Shown here piece after piece: positions 7,108 through 11,422 of a DNA stretch of 11,422 nt (within the stretch, counting starts at the first letter, position 1; every line of letters begins with the position of its first letter). Position numbers and translations under genes: made by a program. Under the pieces are notes generated by a model. The model searched no databases, was not told the DNA's origin, and saw only the letters and a program-made list of their open reading frames with translations. Source of the stretch: JAGNNV01 sp039932395 (lineage in GTDB: Bacteria > Acidobacteriota > Vicinamibacteria > Fen-336 > JAGNNV01). The stretch lies in NCBI GenBank assembly GCA_039932395.1, contig JBDTQB010000131.1, forward strand, positions 1-11,422, given 5' to 3'.

Positions 7108-7482
7108 ATGTTTGGCTCACTTGGCGGTCCTGAACTTTTCCTCATCTTCGTCGTCGGCCTGGTGGTTTTCGGCCCGCGCAAACTTCCAGAAATCGGCAAG
7201 AGCCTCGGCAAGATGATCGGCGAGTTCAAGAAGGCATCCGCCGACTTCCAGCGCACGGTTGAGGAAGAGGTCGAAACAGAGAAGCTCCGCAAGGAGATCT
7301 CGAGCGCCGACTTCACCGGCAATTCGCCCTCCCCCGAAGTGAAGCCGCTGCCAGCACCCGCTCCGGTGATCCGGGAAGCCGAAGGCAACATCCCGGTGTC
7401 CAGCCCGCTCGCCGCGCTTTCCGAGGAGCCGGTCAGCCCTCCGGCTGCGGCGGTGGCGGCTCACGAAGGCGAAAAGTCCTGA
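7108..7482 (+). CDS. tatA: Twin-arginine translocase TatA/TatB-type subunit
   Basis: TatA/B proteins form the pore and receptor parts of the Tat system, which exports folded proteins carrying twin-arginine signals. The 124-residue product starts MFGSLGGPELFLIF with a membrane helix at about 7-22, the hinge FGPRKLPEIG (21-30) and an amphipathic helix to about residue 66. A Pro/Ala-rich acidic tail (about 72-124) makes it longer than a minimal TatA. The ATG at 7108 is fixed by the family N terminus although no ribosome binding site precedes it. It is first in the rightward unit and 47 bases ahead of tatC. Glu9 in the helix and the long tail recall TatB, while LPEIGKSLG is common in TatA. No second TatA/B gene is visible, so it may serve both roles. 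The family is certain, the A versus B choice less so. Confidence 0.9.
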   Translation: MFGSLGGPELFLIFVVGLVVFGPRKLPEIGKSLGKMIGEFKKASADFQRTVEEEVETEKLRKEISSADFTGNSPSPEVKPLPAPAPVIREAEGNIPVSSPLAALSEEPVSPPAAAVAAHEGEKS

Positions 7483-7489
7483 GCCCCTT

Positions 7490-7497
7490 CCCCCCCC
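7490..7497 (+). repeat. C8 homopolymer between tatA and tatC
   Basis: Eight consecutive C bases follow the tatA stop (7480-7482), inside the 47-base tatA-tatC gap. It lies outside both coding frames as annotated. Runs of this length are prone to slippage. Confidence 0.75.
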
Positions 7498-7529
7498 GCC
7501 TCACGACGCGCCGCCGTTTCTAGAAGCCC

Positions 7530-8297
7530 TTGGCCACCGAAGACCCCGAAGCGCGGATGTCGTTCCTCGATCACCTCGAGGAACTTCGATCGCGGCTTCT
7601 TAAATCGGTGATCGCGCTGTGCGTCGGCTTCGGCATCGCATGGAATTTCCATGACGACATCTTCCACTTCATGGTGGAACCGATGCACAAGTCGAACCCA
7701 ACCATCGAGCTGATCGCAACCACCCCCACCGAGGCGATCATGCTGTTCATGAAGATGTCGTTCTTCGTGGGCATTTTCCTTGCGGCACCCTTCCTGCTCT
7801 ACCAGGTCTGGGCTTTCATTTCACCGGGGCTCTACAAGCATGAGAAGGGGTACGCAATTCCCTTCGTTCTCTTCGGCACGCTCTTCTTCGTCGCGGGCGC
7901 CGCCTTCGGGCACTATTACCTCTTCCCGGTGACCCTCGGCTTCCTGGGCGAGTTCGGCGGAAAAGACATCAAATTCATGCCGCGCATCACGGAGTACTAC
8001 GAGTTCTATTCGTGGTTCCTCCTGGCTCTGGGAATCGTCTTCCAGGTGCCCGTGGTGATCTTCGTGCTGGCCCGCATTGGCCTCGTGACCGCCGGATTCC
8101 TGCTGCGCCAGTTCAAGTGGGCCGTGTTGATCTCCTTCATCGTGGCCGCCGTGGTGACCCCTACGCCGGACATGGTGACGCAGACCTTGCTCGCGATTCC
8201 CATGATTATTTTGTATCTGCTCGGTGTTCTAGTCGCCTTCCTCTTCGGAAAGAAGCGAACGCCCAACCCGAAGCCGGCGTTGCCGGAGAGCGAGTAG
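7530..8297 (+). CDS. tatC: Sec-independent protein translocase TatC
   Basis: TatC is the core receptor that recognises twin-arginine signal peptides at the inner membrane. The 255-residue length and six membrane helices fit the family. The N-terminal signature MSFLDHLEELRSRL is at 10-23, YQVWAFISPGLYKHEKGY at 91-108 (E105 matches the signal-binding Glu103 of E. coli), the TM4 motif FQVP at 171-174, and TPTPDMVTQTLLAIPM at 210-225. The start is uncertain: TTG at 7530 gives MATEDPEARMSF, a common type of N terminus, while the in-frame ATG at 7557 gives a nine-residue shorter protein beginning right at the signature. Neither has a strong ribosome binding site. At position 230 (LYL), where E. coli and most relatives have Glu in LFE or LYE, this protein has Leu. 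It is followed after 27 bases by an unrecognised gene on the same strand. Confidence 0.97.
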   Translation: MATEDPEARMSFLDHLEELRSRLLKSVIALCVGFGIAWNFHDDIFHFMVEPMHKSNPTIELIATTPTEAIMLFMKMSFFVGIFLAAPFLLYQVWAFISPGLYKHEKGYAIPFVLFGTLFFVAGAAFGHYYLFPVTLGFLGEFGGKDIKFMPRITEYYEFYSWFLLALGIVFQVPVVIFVLARIGLVTAGFLLRQFKWAVLISFIVAAVVTPTPDMVTQTLLAIPMIILYLLGVLVAFLFGKKRTPNPKPALPESE

Positions 8298-8324
8298 TCC
8301 CTCCGGGCGAAAGCGGGATCTCCG

Positions 8325-9032
8325 ATGCCCATCGTTGCGTCGCGGGGGAATGAAATCCGTCGGCTGCTTGGCGAACTGTCTGATCCCAAACGACGCGCCG
8401 GAGCCGTGCTGCGACTTAGAGCGCTGGGAGCCCGTGTCGTTCCCCACGTTTCCGAGGACCTGGGTCGTCTCGATGCGAGGGCGCGGAGCGCGCTTCTGGA
8501 AGCGCTGAGCGATCTCGATACGAACGATGCGAAAGCCTTGAGGACGCGCCTGATCCGGCTGGAGGCTGTACCCGGAAAAACTCGATCCGAGTTGAATCAG
8601 CCCAGAACCGGCCGAGTGGATGCGACCGAGGGCGTCGAATCGAGCGCTCTGGGAACGCTTCGTGGACTTCCCATACCGACAGCTGGCGAACGACCTTCCG
8701 TCACCCGCGAACGCGGAGAAGCGCATCTGACGCTCGCCCGAGCCGGTTCTCGACTGGCGCGCAAAGATCTACTCCTCAGCCTGGAAACGCTCCCGCCCGG
8801 ACGCACGCGCCTCTATTGCGAAGCCGCAGGCTTGATCGGAGATGCGTCGTTTCTTGAGGCCCTCGCGCGTATCGGTTCAACGCGCGAGGAGGGGATCGCG
8901 GCCATTGCAAGCGTGGCCACGCGGGAACGAATCAACGCCCGATCGAAGTCAGTTCGCGATCTCGACCCTGCTTTGCGTACGGTCGTCGCACGCGCACTCG
9001 TCGGACTTCAGTCCCGGGCGTTTGCAACCTAA
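8325..9032 (+). CDS. Hypothetical protein with HEAT-like helical repeats
   Basis: I do not recognise a named family. The 235-residue product is basic, soluble-looking, without signal peptide or membrane helix, and rich in Arg, Leu and Ala. Residues about 10-75 form helical pairs of HEAT type (IRRLLGELSDPKRRAGAVLR, then ARVVPHVSEDLGRLDARARSALLEALSDL). A second helical segment lies at about 140-200 (AAGLIGDASFLEALARIGST). The middle (about 80-130) is low in hydrophobic residues and probably disordered. HEAT-like proteins usually act as scaffolds, but no partner is evident. The start is the ATG at 8325, 27 bases after tatC on the same strand, so it probably shares the tat transcript. Its TAA (9030-9032) overlaps the proS stop on the opposite strand. 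Amino-acid composition and the tight packing support a real gene; function is unknown. Confidence 0.72.
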   Translation: MPIVASRGNEIRRLLGELSDPKRRAGAVLRLRALGARVVPHVSEDLGRLDARARSALLEALSDLDTNDAKALRTRLIRLEAVPGKTRSELNQPRTGRVDATEGVESSALGTLRGLPIPTAGERPSVTRERGEAHLTLARAGSRLARKDLLLSLETLPPGRTRLYCEAAGLIGDASFLEALARIGSTREEGIAAIASVATRERINARSKSVRDLDPALRTVVARALVGLQSRAFAT

Positions 9033-10489
9033 TAAGCCTGAGCGAAGTAGGCGAGCTTGCCCGCCGTGCCACAGCGGATACAGGCGCGGGCCTCGTCACG
9101 AAGAAGCGGGAAGCAGCGAACCGTCGCCTTGGTTTCTTCCTTGATCTTCGCTTCGCACTCAGCGCTGCCGCACATGCCGGCCATGAGGAAGCCGCGCTTG
9201 GTCAACATGACTTCCTTGAAGGCGTCGTAGTCCGCGGGCTCGGAGGTATTGTCCTCGCGGAACTTCTTCGCCTTCTCGAGCAAGTTCTTCTGGATGGCAT
9301 CGAGGCGCGACGTCACGGACGCGGCTAGACCTGCGAGTGGAACGAATTCCTTTTCGCGCGTGTCGCGACGAACCAGGACGCAGGAATCCTTTTCGATGTC
9401 CTTCGGGCCAAGTTCCATGCGGATCGGCACGCCACGCATCTCCCAGTCGGCGTACTTGAAACCGGTCTGATGATTGTCCCGATCGTCGATATGGACGCGA
9501 ATGCCGGCGGCCAAAAGCTCAGCCGCGACGGCGCGGGCCTTCGGCAGCACCGCTTCATTCCAATCGCCCTTACGCGGAGGAATGGGAACGATGACGACCT
9601 GATGAGGCGCGACCTTCGGAGGAATCACCAGACCACGATCATCGCCGTGGGTCATGATCAATCCGCCGATCAAGCGCGTCGAAACGCCCCAGGAGGTCGA
9701 CCACGGAAGCGCGCGTTGTTGGTTCTGATCGACGAACTCGATCTCGTAGGCCTTGGCGAAATGCTGTCCGAGGTTGTGGGAGGTGCCCGCCTGCAAGGCC
9801 TTGCCGTCACCCATGAGCGCTTCGATCGAATAGGTGCGAGCGGCGCCCGCGAACTTCTCGGAATCGCTCTTGGGCCCAAAGTGCACCGGCATGGCGAGGA
9901 TGTCTTCGGCCACTTCGCGGTACATCTCGAGGATGTCGAGGGTTTCCTTCTGGGCTTCCTCGGCGGTCGCGTGCAGCGTGTGACCTTCCTGCCAGAGGAA
10001 CTCGGTGGTGCGCAGGAACGGACGCGTCACCTTCTCCCAGCGGACGACGTTGCACCACTGATTCAGAAGGATCGGAAGATCGCGCCACGACTTCACCCAC
10101 TTGGCGTACATCGAGCAGATCATCGCCTCGGAGGTCGGGCGAATCGCGAGCGGTTCTTCCAGCTCTTCTCCGCCGCCGATGGTTACCCAGGCGCACTCGG
10201 GCGAGAAGCCCTCGACGTGCTCCTTCTCTTTCTCGAGAAAGCTCTTCGGAATGAGCAGCGGGAAGTAAGCGTTCTTGTGGCCAAGCGCCTTGATTCGGCG
10301 ATCGGTCTCGGCCTGAAGATGCTCCCAGATCGCGAAACCGTAGGGGCGGATGACCATGCAGCCCTTGACGGGACCGTAGTCGGCAAGCTCCGCCTTGAGG
10401 ACAACGTCTAGGTACCACTGGGAGAAATCCACCGACGGCGGTGTGATTTCTTTCATGGCGCGTTCTTCGGTGGGCTGTTCTTTGGTCAC
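9029..10489 (-). CDS. proS: Prolyl-tRNA synthetase, archaeal/eukaryotic type (type 3)
   Basis: ProS charges tRNA-Pro with proline in the cytoplasm. The 486-residue product has a class II catalytic core: VIRPYGFAIWE (46-56), the proline-binding RPTSE (117-121), motif 2 around RWEKVTRPFLRTTEFLWQEG (150-169) and motif 3 around HGDDRGLVIP (281-290). An anticodon-binding domain follows (about 295-395; note GFKYADWEMRGVPIRMELGP). The C-terminal domain has Cys at 440, 445, 470 and 473, a plausible zinc site, and ends with the terminal Tyr of this type. There is no inserted editing domain, which separates it from the bacterial E. coli type. The GTG at 10489 has AAAGG nine bases upstream; an in-frame ATG at 10456 (MKEITPPSVDF) matches the usual N terminus and gives 475 residues, so the start is open. 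It lies 13 bases after the TerC gene, and its TAG overlaps the facing stop at 9029-9032. Confidence 0.97.
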   Translation of the reverse strand: MTKEQPTEERAMKEITPPSVDFSQWYLDVVLKAELADYGPVKGCMVIRPYGFAIWEHLQAETDRRIKALGHKNAYFPLLIPKSFLEKEKEHVEGFSPECAWVTIGGGEELEEPLAIRPTSEAMICSMYAKWVKSWRDLPILLNQWCNVVRWEKVTRPFLRTTEFLWQEGHTLHATAEEAQKETLDILEMYREVAEDILAMPVHFGPKSDSEKFAGAARTYSIEALMGDGKALQAGTSHNLGQHFAKAYEIEFVDQNQQRALPWSTSWGVSTRLIGGLIMTHGDDRGLVIPPKVAPHQVVIVPIPPRKGDWNEAVLPKARAVAAELLAAGIRVHIDDRDNHQTGFKYADWEMRGVPIRMELGPKDIEKDSCVLVRRDTREKEFVPLAGLAASVTSRLDAIQKNLLEKAKKFREDNTSEPADYDAFKEVMLTKRGFLMAGMCGSAECEAKIKEETKATVRCFPLLRDEARACIRCGTAGKLAYFAQAY

Positions 10490-10502
10490 GGGGTCTTACC
10501 TT

Positions 10503-11422
10503 TTAGGAGTGGGCACGCTTCGGGAACATCAAGGATCCGCCGATCGAGATGATGAGCACCGCCAAAATGAAACCGAGGGACGGGCCGATGGGAACATGGC
10601 CGTCCATCAGCCACATCAGCAGCGTCATCTTGAGGCCGACGAAGCACAGCACGATGCCCAGGCCGTACTTCAGCAGATGGAAGAGATCCACCGCCTCGGC
10701 GAGGAGGAAGTAGAGGTTTCGCAGACCGAGGATGGCGAACATGTTGGAGGTGAAGACCACCAGCGGCTCGTTCGTCAGGCCGAAGATCGCTGGGACGGAG
10801 TCCACGGCGAAGACGGTGTCGACGATGTTCAGGAACATCAAGGCGACGAACAGCGGCGTCGCGAGAAGGCGGCCTGCGTCGCTTCGGATGAAGAACTTAT
10901 CGCCATGAAACTGGGGCGTCACCGGCAGGATCTTCTTGAGGAGCTTCATCGCCCAGTTCTTTTCGGGATCGATCTGCTGATCCTCGTCGCTGGTCATCAC
11001 GCGGATGCCCGTCACCACCAGAAACAAACCGAGGAACCAGACGATCCACTGGAACTGGAGGAGCGCCGCTCCGATCATCACGAAGATGGCGCGGAACACC
11101 AGGGCGGCGAGGATGCCCAGGAAGAGAACGCGGTGTCGCAACTCGGGGGGAATGCCGAAGTAGTTCAGCACCACCACGAACACAAACAGGTTGTCGATGG
11201 AGAGCGAGTACTCGACGACGTAGCCGGCGAGGAACTCCAACGCGGTCCGCTTCGCCGCGGCGTCGACCGTGATCCCGACCGGCGGATGGGTGGTCAGGAA
11301 CGAAAGGGCCCAGAAATAGAGTCCTACGTTGAAGATCAGCGCCACGGCGACCCAGACCGCGGCCCAGCCGGACGCTTCCTTCATCGAGACGCGGTGCGCC
11401 TGCTTGTGGAAGAAGCCCAGGT
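10503..11422 (-). CDS. TerC/Alx-family integral membrane protein, N terminus outside window
   Basis: TerC/Alx proteins are polytopic inner-membrane proteins; characterised members export manganese or supply it to exported metalloenzymes, and the name comes from tellurite resistance loci. The frame is open to the right edge and reads LGFFHKQAHRVS before the Met at 11384. That fits the family N-terminal region (aspartate-LG-V-F-H-like), so this Met is internal and the gene is truncated by the window. Counting from it, conserved acidic residues are E58 and D64 in VVEYSLSIDNLFVF and D189 and D195 in NIVDTVFAVDSVPAIFG, both family signatures likely to line the metal path. Seven or more hydrophobic segments are visible. 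A hydrophilic loop (about 130-170) carries DEDQQIDPE. The stop is TAA at 10505-10503, 13 bases before proS on the same strand. Family certain; the ion is inferred from relatives. Confidence 0.95.
   Translation of the reverse strand, partial: LGFFHKQAHRVSMKEASGWAAVWVAVALIFNVGLYFWALSFLTTHPPVGITVDAAAKRTALEFLAGYVVEYSLSIDNLFVFVVVLNYFGIPPELRHRVLFLGILAALVFRAIFVMIGAALLQFQWIVWFLGLFLVVTGIRVMTSDEDQQIDPEKNWAMKLLKKILPVTPQFHGDKFFIRSDAGRLLATPLFVALMFLNIVDTVFAVDSVPAIFGLTNEPLVVFTSNMFAILGLRNLYFLLAEAVDLFHLLKYGLGIVLCFVGLKMTLLMWLMDGHVPIGPSLGFILAVLIISIGGSLMFPKRAHS

Noticed and set aside
9470..10411. Open plus-strand frame of 313 codons
   Set aside because: It is antisense to proS. Long antisense frames opposite GC-rich aminoacyl-tRNA synthetase genes are common artefacts.
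11382..11384. ATG as true start of the TerC-family gene
   Set aside because: Upstream codons to the window edge continue the family N-terminal sequence, so this Met is internal.
1..11422. Mobile elements, CRISPR arrays, phage defence or secondary-metabolite genes
   Set aside because: I saw no transposase, integrase, spaced direct repeats, tRNA-attached att sites or cluster-type enzymes. All genes but two belong to recognisable housekeeping or envelope families.

Overview
The window is an ordinary, densely packed chromosomal segment from a GC-rich bacterium. It carries Lnt (lipoprotein N-acylation), a PBP1A-type murein synthase, a Tat translocon and a SPOR-domain protein, so a Gram-negative cell with an outer membrane is the best reading. 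The DUF4388/PATAN-like protein and the archaeal/eukaryotic-type ProS suit deltaproteobacteria-like lineages (Myxococcota, Bdellovibrionota, Acidobacteriota or relatives). The sequence alone does not settle the phylum. I see no mobile element, CRISPR array, tRNA or rRNA, and no intergenic stretch longer than about 100 bases.

Layout. Positions 1-680 (+) hold the C-terminal end of a class A penicillin-binding protein cut by the window edge. A long leftward transcription unit follows, read from right to left: a DUF4388-like protein (about 7007 to 5847), a 61-base spacer with a perfect hairpin, then a SPOR-domain protein, lnt, prfB and a polytopic GT-C-like membrane protein ending at 637. The last four genes are joined by three successive 4-base stop/start overlaps (TTGA, GTGA, GTGA). 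prfB (RF2) must be read across a programmed +1 frameshift at CTT TGA C, so its true extent is 3438-2310.

A 100-base divergent promoter region (7008-7107) separates this unit from a rightward one: tatA, tatC and an unrecognised HEAT-like helical protein ending at 9032. Neither divergent first gene has a Shine-Dalgarno sequence. Both have promoter-like elements almost abutting the start codon, so leaderless transcripts are plausible. The Tat genes meet a leftward pair, TerC-family membrane protein then proS, with the two facing stop codons overlapping at 9029-9032. TerC is cut by the right window edge.

Functional theme. Most genes serve the cell envelope: murein synthesis, lipoprotein maturation, murein binding, Tat export, a glycosyltransferase-like membrane protein and a metal-ion exporter family member. 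Two translation factors, RF2 and prolyl-tRNA synthetase, are embedded among them. The most interesting structure is the prfB region: a conserved recoding site without the usual strong SD-like stimulator, with a 7-bp GC-rich hairpin in its place, inside a chain of coupled genes whose junction stops are all UGA, the codon class that needs RF2. I found no clearly new system.
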